DNA of 64,000 nt from Pantoea nemavictus (GCF_037479095.1 NZ_JBBGZW010000001.1:2790001-2854000), one strand, 5' to 3'; shown: positions 1-8,649, counted from the first letter of the stretch. The notes: a model not told the origin generated them from the letters alone. Translations and numbers: made by a program.

Positions 1-12
1 TTTGTGCAAAAA

Positions 13-48
13 ATCTATTCAACTATCTATTCACGAATCTATTCATGA
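13..48. repeat. Three 12-bp tandem direct repeats
   Basis: The 9-mer ATCTATTCA begins at 13, 25 and 37, a strict 12-bp period; the three trailing bases of each unit differ. The repeats lie in the AT-rich sequence just downstream of the stop of ytjB, near the left edge. Function is unknown; it may be a chance microsatellite. Confidence 0.6.
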
Positions 49-80
49 AGCGTGCAGATGAGGTAACACCGCCGATGTTG

Positions 81-755
81 TTAACGTCCTTTTTCTGTCT
101 CTGATGCCGCCGCTTCTTCTTCCTCTTTCTCTTTATCCTCTTTCACCGTGCGGCTCGCCGTCAGCAGGAACGGCGATTGCTGCCAGCGGGTGCGGCGGTC
201 GCGCAACAGGGTTCGCGTCAGGATAATGCCGATGGCCAGCGCCAGTAACATCATCAGACGCAGGATGTTAGTGGTGTTATCCACCTGGCGTGATTCCGTC
301 ACCAGTACGTGAGTATCCAGCGTCACACGCAGAAAACCTTGCGGGCCATCTTTGCCTTCCAGCGGTTGCACAATTTGATGATTAAAGTAGCTGCCAGCGC
401 GTTTGCCATCCAGCGACAGGCGATCGCGTACGTTAATGCCCTCACCGCTGTGCGCCACCAGGCTGCCATCATCGGCGTAAACCGAGGCATCAAGAATGCG
501 GCTGTTGTCGGTCATTTGGTTGAGGATCGCGGCAATCTGCGTGCGGTTATCGTCGCTGTTATCCATCAGCGGTTTGAGGCTAAACGCCACCTGTTTGGTC
601 AGGGTGCGCGCCAGCTCTTCCACTTGTTCAGAGCGGGCCATTTGATGGCCGAGGCTAAACCAGGACGCGCCTTGCATCAGCACCACTAACAGAGCCAGCG
701 AGATAAGAACAATCACCGTGCGATGCAGGCGAAATTTCAGTGCGGTTTTGACCAT
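81..755 (-). CDS. ytjB: YtjB/Smp inner-membrane protein
   Basis: Bitopic inner-membrane protein of unknown function found next to serB in enterobacteria; 224 residues, close to the family length. One membrane segment spans about residues 12-32 and a second about 163-184, with a roughly 130-residue periplasmic region between them, and a highly charged Glu/Lys-rich tail after residue 204. It is divergent from serB across a spacer of about 107 bp, the arrangement seen in E. coli. The family resemblance to E. coli YtjB is recognisable over the whole length, including the C-terminal RTRWQQSPFLLTAS stretch. The biochemical role is not known. Confidence 0.9.
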   Translation of the reverse strand: MVKTALKFRLHRTVIVLISLALLVVLMQGASWFSLGHQMARSEQVEELARTLTKQVAFSLKPLMDNSDDNRTQIAAILNQMTDNSRILDASVYADDGSLVAHSGEGINVRDRLSLDGKRAGSYFNHQIVQPLEGKDGPQGFLRVTLDTHVLVTESRQVDNTTNILRLMMLLALAIGIILTRTLLRDRRTRWQQSPFLLTASRTVKEDKEKEEEEAAASETEKGR

Positions 756-862
756 CAGAAACCCGTGTGATGTAACAGCAGAAAGGCTGGCAATTATGTT
801 GCCAGAACCCGCGCAGACAAGGTAGCCTCTTGCGTGGTTTTGTTGTCCCTACAGGAGCTGTA

Positions 863-1840
863 ATGCCAAATCGTCTTACCTGGTGCGATCTGCCCGCCGA
901 TGTCTCACTTTGGCCGGGTTTACCCCTTTCCCTCAGCGGTGATGAAGTCATGCCGCTGGATTACCGTGCTGGTCGGACTGGCTGGCTGCTGTATGGGCGC
1001 GGACTCGATAAACAAAAACTGACCGATTACCAGCATAAGCTCGGTGCGGCGATGGTGATCGTCAGCGCCTGGAATGTCGATGAGTATCAGGTGGTACGGT
1101 TAGCCGGTTCGCTGACGCCGCGTGCTAGTAAACTGGCGCATGAAGCCGGTTTCGATGTGGCACCGCTCGGCAAAATTCCGCATCTGAAAACGCCAGGTTT
1201 ACTGGTGATGGACATGGATTCTACCGCCATCCAGATTGAGTGCATTGATGAGATCGCCAAACTGGCGGGCTGCGGCGAGCAGGTGGCGGAAGTCACCGAA
1301 CGCGCGATGCGCGGCGAGCTGGATTTCAAAGCCAGCCTGCGCGAGCGCGTGGGCACCTTAGCGGGCGCCGATGCCAATATTCTGATGCAGGTGCGCGATG
1401 CGCTGCCGCTGATGCCAGGCTTAACCACGCTGGTGCAGAAACTGCAGGCGCTGGGCTGGCAGGTAGCGATCGCCTCGGGTGGCTTCACCTTCTACGCCGA
1501 CTATTTGCGCCAGACGCTGCATCTGGCAGCAGCAGTCGCTAATGAGCTGGAAATTCGCGACGGCAAGCTGACCGGCCAGGTGCTGGGACAGATTGTCGAT
1601 GCCCAATTTAAAGCCGATACCCTGAATGATTTGGCCCAACGCTTTGACATCGCCCCGGAACAAACCGTGGCGATTGGCGATGGTGCTAACGATTTGCCGA
1701 TGATTAAAACCGCGGCGCTGGGTATCGCCTACCATGCTAAACCTAAAGTGAATGAGCAGACGGAAATCATCATCCGCCATGCTGACCTGATGGGGGTGTT
1801 CTGCATCCTGACCGGCAGCCTGATTCACGAAGAGCGTTAA
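863..1840 (+). CDS. serB: Phosphoserine phosphatase SerB
   Basis: Catalyses the last step of serine synthesis, hydrolysing O-phosphoserine to L-serine in the cytoplasm. The 325-residue protein has an N-terminal regulatory-type domain and a HAD phosphatase domain. The nucleophile motif DMDST is at 117-121 and a C-terminal GDGANDLPMI motif supplies the metal-binding aspartates. The frame is open from 830, but the ATG at 863 gives the family N-terminus (MPNRLTWCDLP) and has an AGGAG sequence just upstream, so it is preferred. radA follows after 13 bp, so the two are probably cotranscribed. Identification is secure. Confidence 0.97.
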   Translation: MPNRLTWCDLPADVSLWPGLPLSLSGDEVMPLDYRAGRTGWLLYGRGLDKQKLTDYQHKLGAAMVIVSAWNVDEYQVVRLAGSLTPRASKLAHEAGFDVAPLGKIPHLKTPGLLVMDMDSTAIQIECIDEIAKLAGCGEQVAEVTERAMRGELDFKASLRERVGTLAGADANILMQVRDALPLMPGLTTLVQKLQALGWQVAIASGGFTFYADYLRQTLHLAAAVANELEIRDGKLTGQVLGQIVDAQFKADTLNDLAQRFDIAPEQTVAIGDGANDLPMIKTAALGIAYHAKPKVNEQTEIIIRHADLMGVFCILTGSLIHEER

Positions 1841-1853
1841 CTGAGGATTTGAT

Positions 1854-3239
1854 TTGGCCAAAGCGGCAAAACGCGCCTTCGTTTGTAACGAATGCGGCGC
1901 TGATTATCCACGCTGGCAGGGGCAATGTAGCGCCTGCCACGCATGGAACACCATCACCGAGGTGCGCATTGCCGCCTCGCCTGCGGCAGCGCGTAACGAG
2001 CGTCTGAGCGGTTATGCCGGCGGCAACGCGGGCGTTAGCCGCGTGCAGAAGCTGTCGGAGATCAGTCTTGAAGCGCTGCCACGTTTCTCTACCAGTTTCA
2101 AAGAGTTCGACCGCGTACTGGGCGGCGGCGTGGTGCCGGGCAGCGCCATCTTGATTGGCGGTAATCCGGGTGCCGGTAAATCGACGCTGCTGCTGCAGGT
2201 GATGTGTAAGCTGGCGGAAGGGATGAAAACCCTGTACGTCACTGGCGAAGAGTCGCTGCAACAGGTGGCGATGCGCGCCCATCGTCTGGGATTGCCGACC
2301 GAAAATCTGAATATGTTGTCGGAAACCAGCATTGAGCAGATCTGCCTGATCGCCGAGCAGGAGCAGCCGAAACTGATGGTGATCGACTCAATCCAGGTGA
2401 TGCACATGGCGGAGATCCAGTCGTCGCCGGGCAGCGTGGCGCAGGTGCGTGAAACCGCCGCGTACCTAACGCGCTTCGCCAAGACGCGCGGCGTGGCGAT
2501 CATTATGGTCGGCCATGTCACCAAAGATGGCTCGCTGGCCGGTCCGAAAGTACTGGAACACTGTATCGACTGTTCGGTGATGCTGGATGGTGATGCCGAT
2601 TCGCGTTTCCGCACCTTGCGCAGCCACAAAAACCGCTTCGGTGCGGTGAATGAGCTCGGCGTGTTCGCCATGACCGAGCAGGGCATGCGCGAAGTGAGCA
2701 ATCCGTCGGCTATCTTCCTGTCACGCGGTGATGAGATCACCTCGGGCAGTTCGGTGATGGTGTTGTGGGAAGGAACGCGTCCGCTGCTGGTGGAGATTCA
2801 GGCGCTGGTCGATCACTCAATGATGGGTAATCCGCGCCGCGTAGCGGTAGGTCTGGAGCAGAATCGCCTGGCAATCTTACTCGCGGTGCTGCATCGCCAC
2901 GGTGGTTTGCAGATGGCGGATCAGGACGTGTTCGTCAACGTGGTTGGCGGGGTGAAAGTCACCGAAACCAGCGTCGATTTGGCGCTGCTGATGGCGATGG
3001 TCTCGAGCTTCCGCGATCGTCCGCTGCCGCAGGATCTGGTTATCTTTGGCGAAGTGGGGCTCGCGGGCGAAATTCGTCCGGTGCCGAGTGGTCAGGAGCG
3101 TATTTCCGAAGCGGCGAAGCACGGCTTTAAGCGCGCTATCGTCCCGGCCGGCAATGCACCGAAGAAGCCAGTAGAAGGGATGAAGGTGTATAGCGCGAAG
3201 AAGCTGGCGAATGCGCTGGCGATTCTGGATGAGCTGTAA
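1854..3239 (+). CDS. radA: DNA repair protein RadA (Sms)
   Basis: RecA-related ATPase that processes branched recombination intermediates; 461 residues. The N-terminal zinc finger has cysteines at 11, 14, 25 and 28. It is followed by the ATPase core with Walker A GGNPGAGKST, the RadA-specific HKNRFG motif, and a C-terminal Lon-protease-like domain. The start codon is TTG, with GAGGA six bases upstream and the stop of serB 13 bp before it; this reproduces the E. coli N-terminus MAKAxKRAFVCNECG. It is the second gene of a probable serB-radA operon. Nothing is missing or unusual apart from the rare start codon. Confidence 0.96.
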   Translation: MAKAAKRAFVCNECGADYPRWQGQCSACHAWNTITEVRIAASPAAARNERLSGYAGGNAGVSRVQKLSEISLEALPRFSTSFKEFDRVLGGGVVPGSAILIGGNPGAGKSTLLLQVMCKLAEGMKTLYVTGEESLQQVAMRAHRLGLPTENLNMLSETSIEQICLIAEQEQPKLMVIDSIQVMHMAEIQSSPGSVAQVRETAAYLTRFAKTRGVAIIMVGHVTKDGSLAGPKVLEHCIDCSVMLDGDADSRFRTLRSHKNRFGAVNELGVFAMTEQGMREVSNPSAIFLSRGDEITSGSSVMVLWEGTRPLLVEIQALVDHSMMGNPRRVAVGLEQNRLAILLAVLHRHGGLQMADQDVFVNVVGGVKVTETSVDLALLMAMVSSFRDRPLPQDLVIFGEVGLAGEIRPVPSGQERISEAAKHGFKRAIVPAGNAPKKPVEGMKVYSAKKLANALAILDEL

Positions 3240-3247
3240 TTTTCCCC

Positions 3248-3299
3248 GGTCGGCATAAATGCCGACCCTACGTTCGTAGGGTGCGCATTTATGCGCACC
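3248..3299. repeat. Paired 20-bp palindromes, REP-like unit 1
   Basis: Two 20-bp palindromes, GGTCGGCATAAATGCCGACC (3248-3267) and GGTGCGCATTTATGCGCACC (3280-3299), flank a small CCTACGTTCGTAGG stem. The same kind of pair recurs at 11006-11054 after deoM. Position directly after the radA stop suggests a transcript-end or mRNA-stabilising structure; this is inference. Confidence 0.75.
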
Positions 3300-3344
3300 G
3301 TCTTAAAGGCCGCACCGCCCTTTATTCCACGCAGGAGGCACTAA

Positions 3345-4571
3345 ATGTCATCGTTTGACTACCTGAAAACAGCCATTCGCCAGCAAGGCCACACGCTGCA
3401 GCAGGTTGCCGACGCCAGCGGAATGACCAAAGGCTACTTAAGCCAGCTGCTCAACGCCAAAATTAAAAGCCCCAGTGCGCAGAAGCTGGAAGCGTTGCAC
3501 CGTTTTCTGGGCCTGGAATTTCCGCGCCGTGACAAAACCGTTGGCGTGGTGTTCGGTAAATTTTATCCGCTGCACACCGGTCACATCTATTTGATCCAAC
3601 GCGCCTGCAGCCAGGTGGATGAACTGCACATCATCATGGGTCACGACGATCCGCGCGATCGTGAACTGTTTGAAAACAGCGCCATGTCGCAGCAGCCGAC
3701 CATCAGCGATCGTTTACGCTGGCTGCTGCAAACCTTCAAATACCAGAAAAATATCCGTATTCACTCATTCAACGAAGAGGGCATCGAACCTTATCCGCAC
3801 GGCTGGGATGTGTGGAGCGGCGGCGTTAAAACGTTTCTGGCTGAGCAGGGCATTGAGCCGAATTGTGTTTACACCAGTGAAGAGCCTGATGCCGCGATGT
3901 ATGAGCAGCACCTCGGCATTCCGGCGGTGGTTGTCGATCCCAACCGATCGTTTATGAACATCAGCGGCGGCCAGATTCGTCAGGATCCGTTCCGCTACTG
4001 GGAATATATTCCTACCGAAGTGAAGCCGTTCTTCGTGCGCACCGTAGCGGTGTTGGGCGGTGAATCGAGCGGTAAATCAACGCTGGTGAATAAGCTGGCC
4101 AACATCTTCAATACCACCAGCGCGTGGGAATATGGCCGCGACTATGTCTTCTCGCACCTCGGCGGCGATGAGATGGCGCTGCAATATTCCGACTACGACA
4201 AAATCGCGCTGGGACAGGCGCAGTACATCGATTTCGCGGTGAAATACGCCAGCAAAGTCGCCTTTATCGATACCGATTTCATTACCACGCAGGCATTTTG
4301 CCTTAAGTATGAAGGGCGCGAGCATCCGTTTGTGCAGGCGTTAATTGATGAGTACCGTTTCGATCTGGTGATTCTGCTGGAGAATAACGTGCCGTGGGTG
4401 GCGGATGGTTTACGCAGCCTCGGCAGCTCAATGGATCGCCGTGAATTCCAGACCATGCTGGTCACCATGCTACGCGAAAATAATATCGAGTTTGTCCACG
4501 TTAAAGAGGATGACTACGATGCGCGATTCCTGCGCTGTGTGGAGTTAGTAAAGCAGATGTTAGGCAGCTAA
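3345..4571 (+). CDS. nadR: NadR: NAD repressor, NMN adenylyltransferase and ribosylnicotinamide kinase
   Basis: Trifunctional NAD regulator of 408 residues. An N-terminal helix-turn-helix (about 1-55) represses NAD genes. The nucleotidyltransferase domain carries the ATP-binding GKFYPLHTGH motif at 71-80 and ISGGQIR at about 206-212. The C-terminal ribosylnicotinamide kinase domain has a P-loop GGESSGKST at 238-246. An AGGAGG sequence precedes the ATG. Length and domain order match the enterobacterial protein, so all three activities are probably intact. It ends at a bidirectional terminator shared with the convergent ettA. Confidence 0.96.
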   Translation: MSSFDYLKTAIRQQGHTLQQVADASGMTKGYLSQLLNAKIKSPSAQKLEALHRFLGLEFPRRDKTVGVVFGKFYPLHTGHIYLIQRACSQVDELHIIMGHDDPRDRELFENSAMSQQPTISDRLRWLLQTFKYQKNIRIHSFNEEGIEPYPHGWDVWSGGVKTFLAEQGIEPNCVYTSEEPDAAMYEQHLGIPAVVVDPNRSFMNISGGQIRQDPFRYWEYIPTEVKPFFVRTVAVLGGESSGKSTLVNKLANIFNTTSAWEYGRDYVFSHLGGDEMALQYSDYDKIALGQAQYIDFAVKYASKVAFIDTDFITTQAFCLKYEGREHPFVQALIDEYRFDLVILLENNVPWVADGLRSLGSSMDRREFQTMLVTMLRENNIEFVHVKEDDYDARFLRCVELVKQMLGS

Positions 4572-4580
4572 TTCAGCAAT

Positions 4581-4607
4581 AAAAAAGGCGCCAGTCGGCG
4601 CCTTTTT
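4581..4607. terminator. Bidirectional terminator between nadR and ettA
   Basis: A stem of GGCGCC pairing with GGCGCC around an AGTC loop, flanked by an A-run on the left and a T-run on the right, so it can end transcription from both convergent genes. Confidence 0.85.
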
Positions 4608-4620
4608 CACGTTATAACAA

Positions 4621-6288
4621 TTACTTGGTCATACGCTTGTACTTGATACGCTTTGGCTCCAGCGCGTCGGCGCCGAGGGTGCGTTTCTTGTACTCTTCGT
4701 ACTCGGTAAAGTTACCTTCGAAGAACTCCACCTTGCCTTCATCCTGGTAATCGATGATGTGCGTGGCGATACGGTCAAGGAACCAACGGTCATGCGAGAT
4801 CACCATGGCACAGCCTGGGAATTCCAGCAGGGCGTTTTCCAGCGCGCGCAGGGTTTCGATGTCGAGGTCGTTGGTCGGTTCATCGAGCAGCAGCAGGTTG
4901 CCGCCCACTTGCAGCAGTTTCGCGAGGTGCAGACGACCGCGTTCACCGCCTGACAGCTCACCCACGCGTTTGCCCTGATCGGTGCCTTTGAAGTTGAAGC
5001 GACCAACGTAAGCACGGCTTGGCATCTCGGTGTTGCCCACGCGCATGATGTCCTGGCCGCCAGAAACTTCTTCAAACACGGTTTTGGAATTGTCCATCGC
5101 GTCACGGAACTGATCCACTGACGCCAGCTTGACGGTTTCGCCCAGCTCGATGGTGCCGGAATCCGGTTGCTCCTGACCTGACATCATGCGGAACAGGGTC
5201 GATTTACCCGCGCCGTTCGGACCGATAATGCCGACAATCGCGCCTTTCGGTACCGAGAAAGTCAGATCGTCGATCAGTACGCGATCGCCATACGATTTCT
5301 TCAGATTGGTCACTTCCAACACTTTGTCGCCAAGGCGCGCACCCGGTGGAATGAAGAGTTCGTTGGTTTCGTTACGCTTCTGGTAATCGGTGTTGTTCAG
5401 CTCTTCAAAGCGTGCCAGACGGGCTTTGCCCTTAGACTGACGGCCTTTCGCGCCTTGACGCACCCACTCCAGCTCTTTCTCGATCGATTTGCGACGAGCG
5501 GCTTCAGAAGAGGCTTCCTGCGCCAGACGCTGATCTTTTTGCTCCAGCCAGGAAGAGTAGTTACCTTCCCACGGAATACCTTCGCCGCGGTCCAGTTCCA
5601 GAATCCAGCCAGCGACGTTATCGAGGAAGTAACGGTCGTGCGTGATCGCCACAACGGTACCTTCGAAGTCGTGCAGGAAGCGCTCAAGCCATGCCACGGA
5701 TTCCGCATCCAGGTGGTTAGTCGGTTCGTCGAGCAGCAGCATGTCTGGTTTTTCCAGCAGCAGACGGCACAGCGCGACGCGGCGGCGTTCACCACCGGAT
5801 AGCGTAGCAATTTTGGCATCCCAATCCGGCAGACGCATCGCATCTGCCGCACGGTTCAGCTGCGTATCGAGGTTATGACCGTCGTGCGCCTGGATCACTT
5901 CTTCCAGACGACCCTGTTCGGCGGCTAGCTTGTCGAAATCGGCATCCGGATCGGCATACAGCGCATAAACCTCGTCAAGGCGCTTCAGCGCACCCACTAC
6001 TTCGGAAACCGCTTCTTCCACGGATTCACGCACGGTGTGTTCCGGGTTGAGCTGCGGTTCCTGCGGCAGATAGCCAACATTGATGCCCGGCTGTGGGCGT
6101 GCTTCCCCTTCGATATCGGTATCGATACCGGCCATGATGCGCAGCAGCGTCGATTTACCCGAACCGTTCAGGCCGAGGACGCCGATTTTTGCTCCAGGGA
6201 AGAAGCTAAGTGAAATATTCTTCAGGATGTGACGCTTCGGCGGAACGACTTTGCCGACGCGATGCATGCTATAGACGAATTGAGCCAC
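4621..6288 (-). CDS. ettA: Energy-dependent translational throttle protein EttA (ABC-F)
   Basis: Ribosome-associated ABC-F ATPase that gates entry into the elongation cycle according to energy status. There are two ABC domains: the first has Walker A GLNGSGKST and signature LSGGERRRVAL, the second GPNGAGKST and LSGGERGRLHL. An arm/linker rich in charged residues separates them. The frame is open 84 bases further upstream, but the GTG at 6288 gives VAQFVYSMHRVGK and 555 residues, the E. coli length, with an AAAAGG sequence upstream. No transmembrane domain, as expected for this class. In E. coli its neighbours are nadR and slt; here slt is displaced by about 17 kb. Confidence 0.95.
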   Translation of the reverse strand: MAQFVYSMHRVGKVVPPKRHILKNISLSFFPGAKIGVLGLNGSGKSTLLRIMAGIDTDIEGEARPQPGINVGYLPQEPQLNPEHTVRESVEEAVSEVVGALKRLDEVYALYADPDADFDKLAAEQGRLEEVIQAHDGHNLDTQLNRAADAMRLPDWDAKIATLSGGERRRVALCRLLLEKPDMLLLDEPTNHLDAESVAWLERFLHDFEGTVVAITHDRYFLDNVAGWILELDRGEGIPWEGNYSSWLEQKDQRLAQEASSEAARRKSIEKELEWVRQGAKGRQSKGKARLARFEELNNTDYQKRNETNELFIPPGARLGDKVLEVTNLKKSYGDRVLIDDLTFSVPKGAIVGIIGPNGAGKSTLFRMMSGQEQPDSGTIELGETVKLASVDQFRDAMDNSKTVFEEVSGGQDIMRVGNTEMPSRAYVGRFNFKGTDQGKRVGELSGGERGRLHLAKLLQVGGNLLLLDEPTNDLDIETLRALENALLEFPGCAMVISHDRWFLDRIATHIIDYQDEGKVEFFEGNFTEYEEYKKRTLGADALEPKRIKYKRMTK

Positions 6289-6358
6289 GTTGTATTGAGC
6301 CTTTTGGTCTGTGAGTGGTGGACAACTGATGCAGAAGTTTAGCCGTTTTCCCCCTTTA

Positions 6359-6556
6359 TTCATACCCGTCATACTTCGAGCTGCAGCGGCGTTGGCTGCG
6401 TATGTCCGCCCCCGTCACATACTTATATTCATACCCGTCATACTTCGAGCTGCAGCGGCGTTGGCTGCGTGTGTCCACCCCAGTCACATACTTATGTATG
6501 CTCCTGGGGATGAACCCACTTGCCGCCTTGCTGCAGCTCGAATTATTTAGGGTATG
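6359..6556. repeat. Palindromic intergenic element with duplicated left arm
   Basis: A palindromic unit spans about 6428-6556. Its ends, CATACCCGTCATACTTCGAG and the complement of CTCGAATTATTTAGGGTATG, face each other around an inner CCCCA...TGGGG hairpin. A 69-bp copy of the left arm alone (6359-6427) precedes it in direct orientation. This resembles the palindromic repeats I know from Yersinia, Serratia and Pectobacterium intergenic regions. The element fills most of the 307-bp gap between the ettA start and the stop of the DeoR-type gene, so the ettA promoter probably lies within or beside it. Confidence 0.8.
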
Positions 6557-6595
6557 GATCGTGAGCCGATTATTAAAAATACAGGAACACTAACT

Positions 6596-7360
6596 TCAAG
6601 GCAGGCGCAGCGGGATGTTCTGCTGTGCCAGCCAGCTCTTTAGCGCCGGCTCGGGCGCACTATCGCTCACCAACAAATCAAAGCGACGCAGCTCACCAAT
6701 CCGTGCCGGCAGCACTTTGCCGAACTTGCTGCTGTCTGCCACCAGCACGCGCTGACGGGCGCGCAGCATCGCGTGGTGCTTCATCGCCAGTTCGTTGATG
6801 TTATAGCAGGTGGCACCCTGCTCCTGATCGATACCCGCCGCCGAAATAAAGGCCAGCGTCGGGCAGAGATCGTCGAGGATCGAATGCGCGCCAATCGGCG
6901 TGAACAGCGCGTTATCGGCATGGAATTCGCCACCGCTGAGGATCACGTTGCAGGCCGGTTTCTCTTTCAGCGCCAGGAAGGTGTTCATCGCGCAACAAAT
7001 CGCGGTGAACGGCAAGGTATCGGGGATCGCATCGACGATGTAGGGCAGCGTGGTGCCGCAATCAAAAAACACCGTGTCATTTTCACCGATCAGATCCGCT
7101 GCAGCCTGCGCCAGGCGCTGTTTACGTGCGGCGTTTTGTCCGTGCTGATCGGAGATGAAATAGTGTCCGGCATGGCTTTTAGGATCGCTAACGATATAGC
7201 CGCCAAGCAGCACCACCGTTGAGGCCGGTTCGGTAAGATCGCGGCGGATGGTCATTTCCGACACGCCCAGCAACTGTGCCGCATCTTTCAGGTGCAGTTT
7301 ATCGGTGCGTTTTAGCGCCTGAGCTAATTTGTGAATACGTTCGTCGCGCCGGGTTTCCAT
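6596..7360 (-). CDS. deoR: DeoR-family repressor of the deoxyribose module
   Basis: Sugar-phosphate-responsive transcription repressor of 254 residues. The N-terminal METRRDERIHKLAQALKR and the helix-turn-helix LKDAAQLLGVSEMTIRRDL closely follow E. coli DeoR. The C-terminal effector domain has the family FFDCGTT motif. The ATG at 7360 is preferred to the one at 7366 because the AGAG ribosome-binding sequence lies six bases upstream of it. It is divergent from deoK, with a DeoR-type operator in between, so it probably represses that operon and perhaps itself. In Salmonella the equivalent place is held by deoQ; whether this gene is the chromosomal deoR or a DeoQ equivalent cannot be settled here. 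Confidence 0.85.
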   Translation of the reverse strand: METRRDERIHKLAQALKRTDKLHLKDAAQLLGVSEMTIRRDLTEPASTVVLLGGYIVSDPKSHAGHYFISDQHGQNAARKQRLAQAAADLIGENDTVFFDCGTTLPYIVDAIPDTLPFTAICCAMNTFLALKEKPACNVILSGGEFHADNALFTPIGAHSILDDLCPTLAFISAAGIDQEQGATCYNINELAMKHHAMLRARQRVLVADSSKFGKVLPARIGELRRFDLLVSDSAPEPALKSWLAQQNIPLRLP

Positions 7361-7574
7361 GATCATCTCTGCGTAATTAATCCTGAAGTCGAAGTTGCCT
7401 GGTCAAAAATCACGATAAATCTCACAGATTTTAATGATTTGCGACGTATTCAGCAGGCCGGTTTTCAATCTTACCTGTAATGAGATCGGCCCGCAAACGC
7501 CACGCCATCCCGCCATTTCGTTTCAATCCCGCCGCTGCGCTCAGCGCCAGACGGCGTGCTCAATGATGTTGCAA

Positions 7575-7590
7575 TGTTAGAATAATAACA
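7575..7590. promoter_or_regulatory. DeoR-type operator (distal)
   Basis: TGTTAGAATAATAACA matches the known E. coli DeoR palindrome TGTTAGAATTCTAACA at 14 of 16 positions. It lies midway between the divergent deoR and deoK genes, about 109 bp from a second, weaker palindrome at 7684-7699. Confidence 0.75.
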
Positions 7591-7643
7591 TTCTTTATCA
7601 TGAATAAGTGGCGTGAGGGCGGCTTTTTATCAGCGCTCATAGG

Positions 7644-7659
7644 TGTGAAATTTATCACA
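7644..7659. promoter_or_regulatory. CRP-cAMP binding site for deoK
   Basis: TGTGAAATTTATCACA is a perfect TGTGA-N6-TCACA palindrome centred at 7651.5. If it acts as a class II site at -41.5, transcription would start near 7693 and the -10 would be TATTGT at 7681-7686, which fits. This implies that the operon is subject to catabolite control. Confidence 0.75.
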
Positions 7660-7683
7660 TAATTAACTTTATTAACCTGATAT

Positions 7684-7699
7684 TGTGATTTTTATAACA
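7684..7699. promoter_or_regulatory. Second palindrome over the predicted deoK start site
   Basis: TGTGATTTTTATAACA matches the DeoR operator at 11 of 16 positions and also resembles a degenerate CRP site. It overlaps the predicted -10/+1 region of deoK. A repressor bound here and at 7575-7590 could form a loop; the assignment is tentative. Confidence 0.4.
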
Positions 7700-7731
7700 T
7701 TATAAAGTTAAAAATTCACCAGGAGAGCACA

Positions 7732-8649
7732 ATGGACATCGCGGTTATTGGGTCGAACATGGTCGACCTCATTACCTATACCAATCAGTTGCCTAAAGCG
7801 GGCGAAACGCTGGAAGCGCCTGACTTCGCCATCGGCTGTGGCGGCAAAGGTGCTAATCAGGCAGTGGCCGCAGCGAAGTTGGGCGGCAGCGTGATGATGG
7901 TCAGCAAAGTGGGCGACGACCTGTTTGCACCCAACACCGTGGCCAACCTGCAACAGCAAGGCGTCGATACGCGTTTTGTCACCACAGCGCCCGGCACCTC
8001 GAGCGGCGTGGCGCCGATTTTCGTTGACGATCAATCACAGAACCGCATTTTGATCATTAAAGGCGCCAACCAGCAGCTGAAACCGGCGGATATTGATACC
8101 GCTGCCGACGCACTGAAAAGCTGTCGACTGATCATCCTGCAGTTGGAGATCCCGCTGGAAACGGTCTATTACGCCATTGATTTTGCCCGCCAGCACGACA
8201 TCAAAGTGATCCTCAATCCGGCGCCTGCCGTGGCTAATCTGGACATCGACTACGCCTGCAAATGCGACTTTTTCATGCCGAACGAAACCGAGCTGGAGAT
8301 CCTCACCGGTATGCCGGTTAACAGCGATGAAGAGGTGCAGCTGGCGGGGCAATCACTGCTCAAACGCGGGCTGAAAAACCTGATCATCACGCTCGGCGGA
8401 CGCGGTTCGCTGTGGATGTCTGGCGACCAGCTGCACCACGTTGCACCTACGGCGGTAAAAGCCGTCGACACCAGTGGTGCGGGCGATGCTTTTATCGGCT
8501 GCTTCGCTCACCAGCTGGTAAAAACCGGTGATATTGCGGGCGCGATGGCGCAAGCCTCCGCCTATGCCGCCTGCAGCGTGACCGGTCGCGGCACGCAGCG
8601 CTCCTATCCCGACGCGGAAACCTTCCAGCGTTTTCTCAACGTTAATTGA
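7732..8649 (+). CDS. deoK: Deoxyribokinase DeoK (PfkB family)
   Basis: PfkB/ribokinase-family sugar kinase of 305 residues, predicted to phosphorylate 2-deoxy-D-ribose to deoxyribose 5-phosphate. The N-terminal substrate motif GCGGKGANQA is at 35-44, and the C-terminal signature DTSGAGDAF is at 246-254 with the catalytic Asp at 252. The opening MDIAVIGSNMVDLITYTNQ closely matches Salmonella DeoK rather than plain ribokinase. AGGAGAG precedes the ATG. The context (DeoR operator, FucP-like permease, mutarotase) is that of the Salmonella deoQKPX cluster. The product would enter the pentose route through DeoC aldolase, whose gene is not in this window. Confidence 0.9.
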   Translation: MDIAVIGSNMVDLITYTNQLPKAGETLEAPDFAIGCGGKGANQAVAAAKLGGSVMMVSKVGDDLFAPNTVANLQQQGVDTRFVTTAPGTSSGVAPIFVDDQSQNRILIIKGANQQLKPADIDTAADALKSCRLIILQLEIPLETVYYAIDFARQHDIKVILNPAPAVANLDIDYACKCDFFMPNETELEILTGMPVNSDEEVQLAGQSLLKRGLKNLIITLGGRGSLWMSGDQLHHVAPTAVKAVDTSGAGDAFIGCFAHQLVKTGDIAGAMAQASAYAACSVTGRGTQRSYPDAETFQRFLNVN

